NCBI GenBank assembly: GCA_021300015.1
Contig: JAJTFB010000021.1
Location: 1 to 64,000, forward strand
Origin: Pirellula sp.
GTDB lineage: Bacteria; Planctomycetota; Planctomycetia; Pirellulales; Pirellulaceae
DNA: 64,000 nt
Direction of reading: 5' to 3'
Below the pieces are notes generated by a model that made no database searches, was not told where the DNA came from, and saw only the letters and a list, made by a program, of their open reading frames with translations. Below are positions 35,127 to 44,977 of this stretch, piece after piece (the stretch's first letter is position 1; the number at the start of each line of letters is the position of its first letter). Both the position numbers and the translations under genes were made by a program.

Positions 35127-37286
35127 ATGCGTGCACCTCAAATAGTCCTGGGCTTTTTCCTGCTCCTGGGGCATCTTGGATGGGCGGAACTTGTCGCCCA
35201 AGACGTCCTCGTGGCGGACTTTGAAAGCGACACCTACGGAACCTGGAAAGTCACCGGAGAGGCCTTCGGACCGGGGCCGGCTCGTGGGAAGCTTCCCGGC
35301 CAAATGGCCGTCAGCGGCTTTCAAGGCGAGCGCTTGGTGAACTCGTTTTTTCAGGGTGACGACGCGACCGGATCGCTGACTTCGCCCGAATTCACGATCG
35401 ATCGCAAGTTCCTTGTGTTTCTTCTCGGCGGGGGAAAGAGCAGCAAGCTTAGCCTTGACCTATGGATCGAGGGGCAAATGGTGCGCACCGCCACAGGGGC
35501 CAACGACCAACCTGGAGGTAGCGAGGAACTCTCGCAGCAGTTTTGGGATGTATCGCAGTGGGTTGGAAAAAAGGGAATCTTGCGGATCCTCGACGATGCC
35601 AAGGGTAGTTGGGGCCACATCAACGTCGACCACATTCTGCTGACCGACACAAAACCCAAAGAATTTTTGATCGATGCCGAACGGACCTTCAAGGCCACGG
35701 AGCGTTACTTGCATCTACCGATCAAGAATGGCGGTCCCAAGCGGGTCGTCACTTTACTTGTCGATGGACGCCGCACGGTTCGTAACGACATCGAACTGGC
35801 CGACGGAGAACCCGATTGGTGGGCACCGATGGATGTGAGTGCGTGGAGGGGACAGACACTGACCCTGCGAGTCGACAAATTGCGTGAGGACTCCACGGCG
35901 CTCGCACGGATCGAGCAGAGCGATGCGATCAAAAACATCGAAGATCTTTACCGTGAGCCCAAGCGGGGGCTGTTTCACTTTTCGCCCAAGCGTGGATGGA
36001 ACAACGATCCGAATGGCTGCGTGTATTACAACGGAGAGTACCACCTTTTCTTCCAGCACAATCCTTACGGATGGTCCTGGGGAAATATGCACTGGGGACA
36101 TGCTGTCAGCAAGGATCTAGTCCACTGGGAGGAGATTGGCGATGTGTTGCTGCCCGACGAGATGGGACCGATGTTCAGTGGCAGCGCGGTGGTCGACTCG
36201 AAGAATACCAGCGGATTTGGGAAAGATGGCCAAGCCCCTTTGGTCCTGATCTATACCGCTGCGGGGAACCCGACGGTCCAGGGAATCGCTTATAGCACCG
36301 ACGGTCGTCATTTCACCAAGTATTCAGGAAACCCGGTGCTAGGGCAAGTTACAGGAGGGAACCGGGACCCGAAGGTGATTTGGGATGAAGCCACTCAACG
36401 ATGGGTCATGGTTCTGTATGTCGAATGGCAAGGCAAGCACACGGTTCATTTTTTCAATTCACCGAACCTCAAGGACTGGACTCTGGCGAGCATCGTCAAT
36501 GGCGATGCGCCCGGCTCTGGATTTCTTTACGAGTGCCCCGATTTTTTTCCGTTGCCTGTCGGTGGTCAGCCAGAGCGTACGAAGTGGGTGCTCCTTGGGG
36601 CGAACTCAGAGTATGCGATTGGGGATTTTGCATCAGGGCGATTTTTAGTGGACGCGACTCGGCTCAAGGGGCATCGAGGTAAAGGTTTTTACGCAGCGCA
36701 GAGTTTCAGCGATGTACCCGACTCACGGCGGATCCTCATCGGCTGGTGGCAAACCGAGACGAGCGGGATGCCTTTTAATCAAAGCATGTCTTTGCCCCTT
36801 GAACTCGGACTGATCCAAACCGACGATGGGCCTCGCATGACTTACGCACCGATCAAAGAACTGGAAAAGCTACGCGTCCGAAAGCACACGCTCGGCGAAC
36901 TATCGCTCAAGCAAGGCGACAGCAATCCTTTGGAGTCCATTCGAAGCGAGCTCTTAGAGATCCGTACGGAAATCGAGCCCGGCGATGCAAAGCAAATCGT
37001 GATGAACTTGCGCGATGTGATGATCGAATACGATCCTATCGAGCAGGAGCTGAGCGTCGCCGGGCAGCGTGCATCAGCCCCGTTGAGGGACGGCAAGTTG
37101 CGGCTGACGATTTATCTCGACCGAACGGGGGTCGAAGTCTTTGCAAGCGACGGGCTATGTTACGTCCCGATGCCATTCCAGATGAATCCGGAGAATACGA
37201 AACTTTTCCTCGAAGTGCGTCAAGGGCAGGCCAAGATACTTTCGCTCGATGTGCATGAACTGCGGTCTGCTTGGATGGCCAAGTAG
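35127..37286 (+). CDS. Secreted glycoside hydrolase family 32 (levanase/invertase type)
   Basis: A 719-residue protein with a signal peptide (IVLGFFLLLGHLGWAELVAQ). Residues 25-270 form extra beta-sandwich material (FLVFLLGGGKSSKLSLDLWI is typical) before the GH32 five-bladed propeller. The catalytic triad of the family is visible: the nucleophile D294 in WNNDPNG, the stabiliser in NRDP (D414), and the acid/base E469 in YECPDF. A beta-sandwich C-terminal domain follows, ending FLEVRQGQAKILSLDVHEL. GH32 enzymes release fructose from sucrose, levan or inulin; secretion favours a polymer substrate. It stands 32 bases before a capsule-type gene, but no sugar transporter is nearby. Confidence 0.9.
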   Translation: MRAPQIVLGFFLLLGHLGWAELVAQDVLVADFESDTYGTWKVTGEAFGPGPARGKLPGQMAVSGFQGERLVNSFFQGDDATGSLTSPEFTIDRKFLVFLLGGGKSSKLSLDLWIEGQMVRTATGANDQPGGSEELSQQFWDVSQWVGKKGILRILDDAKGSWGHINVDHILLTDTKPKEFLIDAERTFKATERYLHLPIKNGGPKRVVTLLVDGRRTVRNDIELADGEPDWWAPMDVSAWRGQTLTLRVDKLREDSTALARIEQSDAIKNIEDLYREPKRGLFHFSPKRGWNNDPNGCVYYNGEYHLFFQHNPYGWSWGNMHWGHAVSKDLVHWEEIGDVLLPDEMGPMFSGSAVVDSKNTSGFGKDGQAPLVLIYTAAGNPTVQGIAYSTDGRHFTKYSGNPVLGQVTGGNRDPKVIWDEATQRWVMVLYVEWQGKHTVHFFNSPNLKDWTLASIVNGDAPGSGFLYECPDFFPLPVGGQPERTKWVLLGANSEYAIGDFASGRFLVDATRLKGHRGKGFYAAQSFSDVPDSRRILIGWWQTETSGMPFNQSMSLPLELGLIQTDDGPRMTYAPIKELEKLRVRKHTLGELSLKQGDSNPLESIRSELLEIRTEIEPGDAKQIVMNLRDVMIEYDPIEQELSVAGQRASAPLRDGKLRLTIYLDRTGVEVFASDGLCYVPMPFQMNPENTKLFLEVRQGQAKILSLDVHELRSAWMAK

Positions 37287-37318
37287 ATTTCAGAACAAAC
37301 AGACCGTAGGAGTTGATC

Positions 37319-38611
37319 GTGCGAGACAGGACCATACTTTTACCGGGACAAACAGGAACTTGGTTGAACGTCGATTTCGATCAGGTTCGCTCCTTGCTGG
37401 AGAAGCATGGGATTCGATGCGAGACGATGGAAGTGGACTTCAAGGACCTAGTCCCTTTACCGCCCTCAAAATCCAAGTACTCGATCGACTCCGAGCGTCA
37501 TTGCCCGGACTATCTTCGGTACTACATGAGCTTGGTGACCACCGAGCACTGGCAAGACATTCCTGCTGCCGAAAGGCTTGAATGGATTTATCGCTACGGG
37601 GATAGTTTTCAAGAGCAAATCGATCGTCTCGCTTTGCAGATCCAGGATCGGATCGACGGAGTTGTGATTGTCCAAGGATATGAACCGTCGAATGCCTTCA
37701 TCCGAGCCGCGGCGATTCGGCAGGGGATCGGCACTCTGGCACTCGAGAACACCATGCTTTCGGACCGGCTCATCTGGGATAGCGTCTCGGGGATCACCCC
37801 CAATCGCAACTTAGCGAAAAACTACTTTTGGAGATACTCCGAATTCGTCGAACCGAGCAAGGTGGAGGCCTACATAGGCAGCTTGATCACGAACACAGCG
37901 GTACTCAAGTCCTTGCAGCATACGACTCCCGTAGAACATCCATCTGGCGAAAAATCAACGATTGAGAACTCCGATAAAGATGTTTTGAAATCGATGAGCG
38001 GAAGGCCTTATTGCCTTTTTCTAGGTCAAGTTTACACCGACAGCTCGCTGGTGTTTGGGCTTGGGAATTGGAGGAATCCACTGGAACCACTTTTAAAGAC
38101 CTACCGATGGTCACAGCGCAACGGATTGGATTTGGTCGTCAAATTGCATCCGAAAGAGGATCAGGGTCTGGCCCCAGGAACTCTTGAACCCTACGACCGG
38201 ATGACTTGGAGAAAAATACAGGGTTCGGACCTGTTTCAAGAGTTTCTGCAGGACAGCCGAGTGAGCATCGACTACCGCAACGAGTGCAATACTTATGCAT
38301 TGATCGAACGAGCGCATTGCGTTGCAACGATCAATTCGCAGTCGGGGCTCGAGGCGGCGATCCGGGGAAAGCCAGTACTGGTCCTGGGCGATGCGTTCTA
38401 TTCGGGGTTGGGCTTTACCAACGATTGGAATTTCCCGGTACTCCTGGAGTCGCTCGGGCCCGACGACATGGTCAGCGACGTGGCGATGGCTCGTCGCTTC
38501 GGCTATATCTTTCTCGAGCTTTACTGTCGGAGAAAAACGCCGGAGGAAGTCGCTTCGTTGGTTCAAAGTACGATGGGTTCGATCACTCCTCCCAGGTCTG
38601 TATACCGGTGA
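37319..38611 (+). CDS. Capsule polysaccharide biosynthesis-like protein
   Basis: About 430 residues. GTG at 37319 is preferred over the in-frame TTG at 37313 because TAGGAG ends exactly six bases before it. The chain is soluble and of Rossmann-like alternation: VVIVQGYEPSNAFIRAAAI, GIGTLALENT, PYCLFLGQVYTDSSL, LDLVVKLHPKED and HCVATINSQSGLEAAIRGKPVLVLGDAFYSG. The last two segments are the signature of Capsule_synth/Kdo-transferase-like glycosyltransferases, with a 'KxHPxE' and an 'N-S-x-x-GLEA' loop. A role in making or modifying a surface glycan is likely. Its 3' end overlaps the convergent giant membrane gene by 29 bases. Confidence 0.75.
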   Translation: MRDRTILLPGQTGTWLNVDFDQVRSLLEKHGIRCETMEVDFKDLVPLPPSKSKYSIDSERHCPDYLRYYMSLVTTEHWQDIPAAERLEWIYRYGDSFQEQIDRLALQIQDRIDGVVIVQGYEPSNAFIRAAAIRQGIGTLALENTMLSDRLIWDSVSGITPNRNLAKNYFWRYSEFVEPSKVEAYIGSLITNTAVLKSLQHTTPVEHPSGEKSTIENSDKDVLKSMSGRPYCLFLGQVYTDSSLVFGLGNWRNPLEPLLKTYRWSQRNGLDLVVKLHPKEDQGLAPGTLEPYDRMTWRKIQGSDLFQEFLQDSRVSIDYRNECNTYALIERAHCVATINSQSGLEAAIRGKPVLVLGDAFYSGLGFTNDWNFPVLLESLGPDDMVSDVAMARRFGYIFLELYCRRKTPEEVASLVQSTMGSITPPRSVYR

Positions 38612-41600
38612 TCATTTTCTTGAGTTCCTCTCGGCGTTTTTCGAACAAGCCAAACACGAAGAGCATCGTCGCGCCGAGGATAATCCCGCAGACATACCAT
38701 AGCCAGGTTTGTTCGAGATCTACAGCGGCATACCATAGGATGCTAAACATCGAAACGGCCAGGAACATCGAGCCTAGCCACAGCATCGAGCGGATGCGAG
38801 AGGCGATACCGAAGAGAATTCCTAAAATGGAAAACACAGCCAGGACGATCGGCAACCAGGGAGCTTTGGCGATCCCTTGGAGAAAGATCTCGCTGGTGGA
38901 TGCAACGTAGATCGATCCGATCGAAGCGTAACGGATCGAGGCGAGCTGTGACGAGGTCAATCGATCTTTGAAGTATTGGCATGCTGCAAACACACAAAGA
39001 GCTGGCGGAATCACCCACAATTGGGGATGCTGAGCGAACGACAGATCCCTTTTGTGCAGCAACTGCCAGGACGCGAGATTGGCACAAACGATTGCCGCAG
39101 TGATGTAGATCGGTGAGGATCGCATGAAACCAAACATGCCATATCCAACCGCAGAAACTAGCATGGTCACGCCATGATCCACCTGCGAGGGGGCGATCCA
39201 GGGAGCGAGGATTGGCAAGAGTGGAAGCAGACTGCCGCTGTTGCGAAGCGGGTTTGCCAGTACAGCCCACCCGCGACGTTCGGCCCATTCTCCGACTCCC
39301 ACTCCAGCGAATCCAAGCAGTACGGCGAGCATGGGCCAAATGCTTTGAAACCATCCACCGAATAGGTAGGGCATCGTAACTCGCAGATGAATGACCAGCA
39401 TGAGCAAGATCGCTTGGGCACCGTACACATAGACCTCGCGGTATTTTTCGGACAAACCGAACGGATCTTTGCCCGGGAGAACCGCCGCGCCAAGGCACAA
39501 TACGATCGAGATCGAAAAACTCACAAGGACACAAATCGTCGAATAGCTATCGAAAGGTTGCGAGCGCCCCGAATAGGACGATTCGATTTCAAAAAACACC
39601 GTAAAAGCACCGACGACGATCGATAGAGCGACGACCCATGGGCTTACGATCAAGCTCGCTTGTTCCCACTCCGATTTGCCACCGAGCCATTTGATCAAAC
39701 CAAGTCCATACAAGCACGCCGTCAGGACCAGCGGGAGCGAAGCAACAGCGATCCGCGATACCCAAGCGGTTCCGGTGGGTTGAGCATGCCAGAACAATGC
39801 GATCGCATAGACGAGCCCCAGAGCTAAGGCGAACACGCGCATCGGAGCGGCCGATGCTCGGGGGGTTGCGTACCTTGCGATCAATCCGATCGCAAATGCC
39901 ACCGCCATGATCGCATTGGCCGATAGGAATCGGAAATTCTGTGCCCCTTGGACGAATTGAGACAGCAATCCCAAAGAAGCGACGCCGAGGGCCAGTAACG
40001 CATTCATCGGAACGATCCACATCGAACGTGGTTTGTCCGGGGTCTTGAATCCCGCGAGCAAGCCGCTGAGTTCTTCTTGGATCCGTTCGCCGGATCGCCA
40101 GAGGAAGCTTGTGGCCAAGCAGTAGGCAGCTAAAACGATGGTCGCAAGCCACAAGAGAACCGAACCCGATGCACCCGTCCACTGCAGTAACCACACGGTG
40201 CTGCATAAACCCGCTAGGTAGATCACCGCATGTTCGTCCCTGGATCGTGGATTCCAAAAACCGGTGATGCCTCCGAAAAGACAAGCGGTAATCGCCAACG
40301 CAAACGAACCAGAATGCGGGACCATCCATTGGTTATTTCCGGGGGTGTTCAGCGATCGCAATAACCAGAAGGCGCTGATTGCAAACAGGCACCCGGTTGC
40401 CAGGATCAACGGAATACGCGACCTGCGTCCAAGTCCGCTTAGCGTCCCGACCGCAGACGAAATGGCTGCGATTGCGATCTGTAAATACATCGCATCGAGC
40501 ATCTGGGCGCCAAATAGCCGAGGCAGGCTGAAAGCCATAAAACCTCCCAATTGTGCCAGGAGCAGGCTCCAGATCCAAGTCCAACGATCCGAATGGAACC
40601 AGGTCGTTGCGACGGACAATGCCCAAGCACCGCAAAGTATCGCCACAGGAACGATCCGCTCACCCAAACCCACCGGGTTCCATGGTCTGGAGTCAAAATA
40701 GAGTCGGAAGCTCATCCATACGGCGATCGCAAGTAGACTTCCTAGAACGAATCTGAGGCTGCCAGGCTTTTTGCTTAGTGCATCGGTACGGGTCGAATTC
40801 GCGATGACGGCAACTCCAGCGACGAGTAGGACAACGGCACTGGCGCCAAGCGATTCGGAGAGCGAGGAGAATAAAGGAGCGACCACACCCATACCCGCTG
40901 CCCCGGCCGCTGCGATCCAAGGTCCGATATCAACACTACGGTCTCGCTGAAATGCTTGTACAAAGTGCAGGAGTATAGCAACGAGAATTCCCAAAGCCCC
41001 CCAAACGAATCCTGATGTAAAGACGCTCAGCGTCAGAACCCCCAGAACGATTATTCCAAGTCCCGCGAGTGCGAACCCAGCGCTGATTTGACTCAATGCA
41101 TTTTGCCAGCTTTTGCGTACCTCAGCGATCGGTTGACCTTGCCAATCGAGTGCGGATGCGGAACGAAGATCGTTTGCAGTGAGGGCTTGCCAAGCAAGGA
41201 CGTAGATCGATGCCGTAAGCGACAGGATCGCACAGAGTCCGATCCATGACGGGATAAAGATGCCTTGGGCTTTCAGCAGCATCATGTAACCGGCTAGAGC
41301 GCTCAGCAGGAGAAATAATGCAGCGATGAATCCAAGGTAGGGGCTAGGTCGAGAAGCGGCCACGCCAATCAATCCGATGGAAACCAAGAGAATGGGAACG
41401 GCATACGAACCGGCTAAGCCCAGACTAGCAAAGAAGGTATCTGGGTTTGGACCCGTCAGAGGATGGACCATCACCGTCACGGCGATCTGCAGCAGGGCCC
41501 ATGCCACCAGCGGCGAGATCAGCAGGGTCGAAGCGACGATCGGCATTTTGGAGTTTCCTGTATTTGAGTCTCCTGATTCCTTGAGCAGATACCACGGAAG

Positions 41601-44600
41601 GATCACGAGGACAGGAAGCGCGAGCACCAGGGTCGATCCCCAAACCACCCCGGACCATGGAGTCAATTCTGTTTGCAGCAGTACAGCACCCAATACGATC
41701 GCACCGATGATCAGCCATGGGGCTGCCGTATGGATCGAGAGGCTCGAAAAAAGAGAGTCGAAGCGATCGATAGACGCAGTGGCCGAAGGCTCGTTTTGCC
41801 GATCGATCCGCCGGATCCAGAAGCAAAGAGCCAGACAGCCCAAGAGGAACACGATCGTGGTGATCCATCGGAGGGCTGAGGCGACAGCGACACCCGACTC
41901 GGCCAGAGTCGCACAGGGGTACCAAAGTGAAATAGCGATTGCGAAAAACAGGTCCCATCGGGTGTTGCCCGAGGAGTCGTCGGTCTTTGTGAAGCGTGAG
42001 CCAAGGGTCCAGGTGGCCAAGAGCCCCAAGGTCCAGATCGCGAAGATCGGCGGCAAACCCCAGACTCGGTACTTGCTGCTGTCGCGTCCCCAGGAGGCTG
42101 CCGCATGGGGGAGGCCAGGGACCTCCAGAGCTTGTAGTTCTGGCACCATTCGCTCGCCTGTCACTCCGGCTTGGACGAACGAAACCGATTCCGTTTTTGA
42201 GATGAAATCTCGGGGTAGAACCTCTTGAGAAACCCCTGGCATCGCGCCGTAGGCCATAATCCCGAGAGTCAAAGCAGCGCCGGTACCTATCGCGATTCTC
42301 GCGACGCTCGAGTCATGCAGCCGCTTGATCGGTCCGGCGATCGCCAATGCGAACGCTCCAGTGTTTCGTCGCAGCAGTCCGTCGAGCAGCACAGCACCGA
42401 GGCCAAAGATAAAGAGGGTCAGCGCCGCGTACTGCAGAAACATCGGATGAGCGTAACCGAGCAACCAATTGGAGGGCTCGTTCGGCCACCAAGTCGAGGC
42501 GACCGATGCATGGATCACTCCCGCAAACGCGCTGGCCAACCCGACGATTTGAGCGATTTTCCAGAACGTGCCATCGCTTCGGAACCAAGCCAGAACAAAC
42601 CACAGCAAGCTCGCTGACATCAACGGATTGAATCCGTCGGATCGGGATCGGGTTACCGCGATGAGTGTGAACACCAGAATGGAAAGCAACGAGGCGATCG
42701 ATAGCGGCTGCATATCGCTTGCTGCATTCCCGAGAGCGTGCTGAACCATCAGGACGACAATCAAGGCGATAGAAACACTCAAGGAGCATGCGTAGATTCG
42801 GGTCGCGAAATCGAAGTCGGTCCAGCCGACGACGATCCACTGAAAGGCCGCTGAGGCCAAGAAAGCAATCGCTAGGGTCTCCAGCCAAGGAACGCGGCGC
42901 GCTCGACTCCATCCAAAAGCGACGGTGGCGTATACCAAATAGATCGCTGCCAAGCTTTCCGAATAGGCTTCCCTACCGAAGCCGAAGGCCGTCAGAAGAA
43001 TCGTGCCAAATGTACCGCTGAGCATCGCCGAGCGAAGGAGTCCCAAAGAAAGGATCGGTTTGCCTAATCTGTTGAAGACTGCCGAAATCAACAGGCAGAC
43101 CAGACTGTAGGCGACCCAGACGAATCCCGTCGTCGGCGTTGCTAGGGTTTCCAAGAGCTTTGGTACAGATCGGTTCATCCAGTCGATTTGTCCTTGGACA
43201 CCGTACCAAGTCAGAACGAGCAATACACTTAGGACCACGCTGATTGGATAGACCAACTCAGCGCGTCGCAGACTCACGGCACTAACGGCAAGCAGAGCGA
43301 GCAGTCCACAACCCGTACCGATCATCAAGAGAGGGGCCGGCCAGGAGAACAGGATCGCAACACCGCTCAGGGCGATTGCCGAGGTTCCCACCAAGATCAT
43401 CGGGATCAAGAGGCCAGAGGGTTTCTCCAAGCGTTTACCGACTTCCAAAGCAACAAACAAAGCTGGTGTAGCCAAGAGAGTCAGCAGCGGACTGAGCAAG
43501 CGAAACGCTTCCATCGGTTGGCCAGAACATTTCAGGAGTAAACCCAGAGCGAGTACGACCCCAAAGGTGTTCAATGCGAAGAAAACCAAGCTGGAACCAT
43601 ACCGCCCCATGGCACCGGTGATCAGCGGTCTTTTTCCCAAGGCGACTAGGAACGCATAGACCGCGATGAGCCCTAGCCCCCAGGCGTAAAGTACCGGTGT
43701 CGATGCACCTTGATCCACCGTACGACGAACCAGCAGGTTTGCGAATCCGAAAACGACGGGAGTGCAAGTAGTCAGTGCGATCGAGTTGGGAGTTAAAATC
43801 CTGGCGGCCAGGAATGCAAAGTAGCCGAGCATGGCCATCGAGAGCACCTCCCCGGCAACCGTTGGCCAATGCCACCCCATGCCCAGCGTAAACAGAGCAA
43901 AGGCCAGGAAATTCAAGGGCATTTGCATCATAGCAATCACGAGTATCCCTCGACTCGTCGTCGGCAATTTCCAGCGATGCCAAGCATAGAGGCCCAGGGC
44001 GAACGTTGTCACATTGATCCCAGTAAACACCGAGAACTTGAGCCATATGCGTGTGGCGATCTGATCCCAGAAACTGATCACCAACGCCGTCGAACAGCAG
44101 ACGATCAACAACCCACCGAGGATCTCACCCCAGCGGATGTTGCTCTCTTCCATGAAGGTACTGAGAAGTTCAGTCCATTTCTTACTGGGTTGTTTGGTAT
44201 CTAACTTCGATTGCGGCTTGGGATCGTCGCAGGTGCGATCCAACGCGTGGACCAAGCTTTCCGGGGATTGGGGGGGCATTGGCCCCGCAGTTCGGGTCGG
44301 GGGGACGATCGGAGGTCGAGGTTGATCTGGGGCGGCTGGCTTATCAAGCGGCCTCTGGGATACCTTTTCGGGCTGCATTTCGAGCGGCTTCTCGGGTGAT
44401 ATCTCAGAAGGTTTCGCAGTTGGTCTCGCCGCTGGTTTCACAGGTGGTTTTGCAAGCAGGGCGAGAACTTCGATTCCACGTTGCATCGTTGCCGGGTCGA
44501 TGAGCTCGCGTTTCATGGCTGCCAGGAGCGCCTGCTTGCAGATCCGGTTGGCTTGCTCAAGGTTCGGGGGGATAGAGGTCCAGCCGCAATGCCGGCACGC

Positions 44601-44747
44601 TTTGTCATCGGGGTAGATCATCGCCTTGCATTTTTCGCAAGGTTTTTTCGAGGACTGGGAAAAGGGGTAGGCGATAACCACCCAGATCAAGTGTCCGACG
44701 AACGCCCAAAGGACAAACCCAATCAACGAAATGATGATCCAACCCAT
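38583..44747 (-). CDS. Giant polytopic membrane protein with N-terminal zinc ribbon, function unknown
   Basis: A 2054-residue protein. One N-terminal helix (WIIISLIGFVLWAFVGHLIWVV) is followed by a zinc ribbon with C37-x2-C40 and C51-x2-C54, a helical segment, and a Pro/Lys-rich linker (about 95-165). From about residue 210 to the end there is a nearly unbroken succession of hydrophobic helices, many tens in number, separated by short polar loops and a few longer periplasmic ones. No catalytic motif was found. It may be built from duplicated membrane modules, but I could not show this by eye. The uniform reading frame over 6.1 kb and the strong codon pattern leave no doubt that it is a gene. 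Confidence 0.85.
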   Translation of the reverse strand: MGWIIISLIGFVLWAFVGHLIWVVIAYPFSQSSKKPCEKCKAMIYPDDKACRHCGWTSIPPNLEQANRICKQALLAAMKRELIDPATMQRGIEVLALLAKPPVKPAARPTAKPSEISPEKPLEMQPEKVSQRPLDKPAAPDQPRPPIVPPTRTAGPMPPQSPESLVHALDRTCDDPKPQSKLDTKQPSKKWTELLSTFMEESNIRWGEILGGLLIVCCSTALVISFWDQIATRIWLKFSVFTGINVTTFALGLYAWHRWKLPTTSRGILVIAMMQMPLNFLAFALFTLGMGWHWPTVAGEVLSMAMLGYFAFLAARILTPNSIALTTCTPVVFGFANLLVRRTVDQGASTPVLYAWGLGLIAVYAFLVALGKRPLITGAMGRYGSSLVFFALNTFGVVLALGLLLKCSGQPMEAFRLLSPLLTLLATPALFVALEVGKRLEKPSGLLIPMILVGTSAIALSGVAILFSWPAPLLMIGTGCGLLALLAVSAVSLRRAELVYPISVVLSVLLVLTWYGVQGQIDWMNRSVPKLLETLATPTTGFVWVAYSLVCLLISAVFNRLGKPILSLGLLRSAMLSGTFGTILLTAFGFGREAYSESLAAIYLVYATVAFGWSRARRVPWLETLAIAFLASAAFQWIVVGWTDFDFATRIYACSLSVSIALIVVLMVQHALGNAASDMQPLSIASLLSILVFTLIAVTRSRSDGFNPLMSASLLWFVLAWFRSDGTFWKIAQIVGLASAFAGVIHASVASTWWPNEPSNWLLGYAHPMFLQYAALTLFIFGLGAVLLDGLLRRNTGAFALAIAGPIKRLHDSSVARIAIGTGAALTLGIMAYGAMPGVSQEVLPRDFISKTESVSFVQAGVTGERMVPELQALEVPGLPHAAASWGRDSSKYRVWGLPPIFAIWTLGLLATWTLGSRFTKTDDSSGNTRWDLFFAIAISLWYPCATLAESGVAVASALRWITTIVFLLGCLALCFWIRRIDRQNEPSATASIDRFDSLFSSLSIHTAAPWLIIGAIVLGAVLLQTELTPWSGVVWGSTLVLALPVLVILPWYLLKESGDSNTGNSKMPIVASTLLISPLVAWALLQIAVTVMVHPLTGPNPDTFFASLGLAGSYAVPILLVSIGLIGVAASRPSPYLGFIAALFLLLSALAGYMMLLKAQGIFIPSWIGLCAILSLTASIYVLAWQALTANDLRSASALDWQGQPIAEVRKSWQNALSQISAGFALAGLGIIVLGVLTLSVFTSGFVWGALGILVAILLHFVQAFQRDRSVDIGPWIAAAGAAGMGVVAPLFSSLSESLGASAVVLLVAGVAVIANSTRTDALSKKPGSLRFVLGSLLAIAVWMSFRLYFDSRPWNPVGLGERIVPVAILCGAWALSVATTWFHSDRWTWIWSLLLAQLGGFMAFSLPRLFGAQMLDAMYLQIAIAAISSAVGTLSGLGRRSRIPLILATGCLFAISAFWLLRSLNTPGNNQWMVPHSGSFALAITACLFGGITGFWNPRSRDEHAVIYLAGLCSTVWLLQWTGASGSVLLWLATIVLAAYCLATSFLWRSGERIQEELSGLLAGFKTPDKPRSMWIVPMNALLALGVASLGLLSQFVQGAQNFRFLSANAIMAVAFAIGLIARYATPRASAAPMRVFALALGLVYAIALFWHAQPTGTAWVSRIAVASLPLVLTACLYGLGLIKWLGGKSEWEQASLIVSPWVVALSIVVGAFTVFFEIESSYSGRSQPFDSYSTICVLVSFSISIVLCLGAAVLPGKDPFGLSEKYREVYVYGAQAILLMLVIHLRVTMPYLFGGWFQSIWPMLAVLLGFAGVGVGEWAERRGWAVLANPLRNSGSLLPLLPILAPWIAPSQVDHGVTMLVSAVGYGMFGFMRSSPIYITAAIVCANLASWQLLHKRDLSFAQHPQLWVIPPALCVFAACQYFKDRLTSSQLASIRYASIGSIYVASTSEIFLQGIAKAPWLPIVLAVFSILGILFGIASRIRSMLWLGSMFLAVSMFSILWYAAVDLEQTWLWYVCGIILGATMLFVFGLFEKRREELKKMITGIQTWEE

Positions 44748-44977
44748 GAGGAATACTCCCGCACCGACGAAATGGCCAAAACCGGGGAATGACTCCCTGG
44801 TAGGCTAGATGCCTTCTTCATCCAACGATGACGCGAAAAATATTGAAAAGTCTAGGGCCAAGTCAAAAACCCCTGAAACAATTCGGAAAATCAACCGCCT
44901 GTGATCGCAATTCGGATCAAATTAAGGACGGTTGCGCAGCGGCAATGGCAGCGGGATTTGAATAATCCGAGCGCTTC

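Noticed and set aside
44748-44977. Possible RNA gene in the gap between the giant membrane gene and the kinase gene
   Set aside because: No tRNA arms, no stable hairpin and no conserved block could be found by eye.
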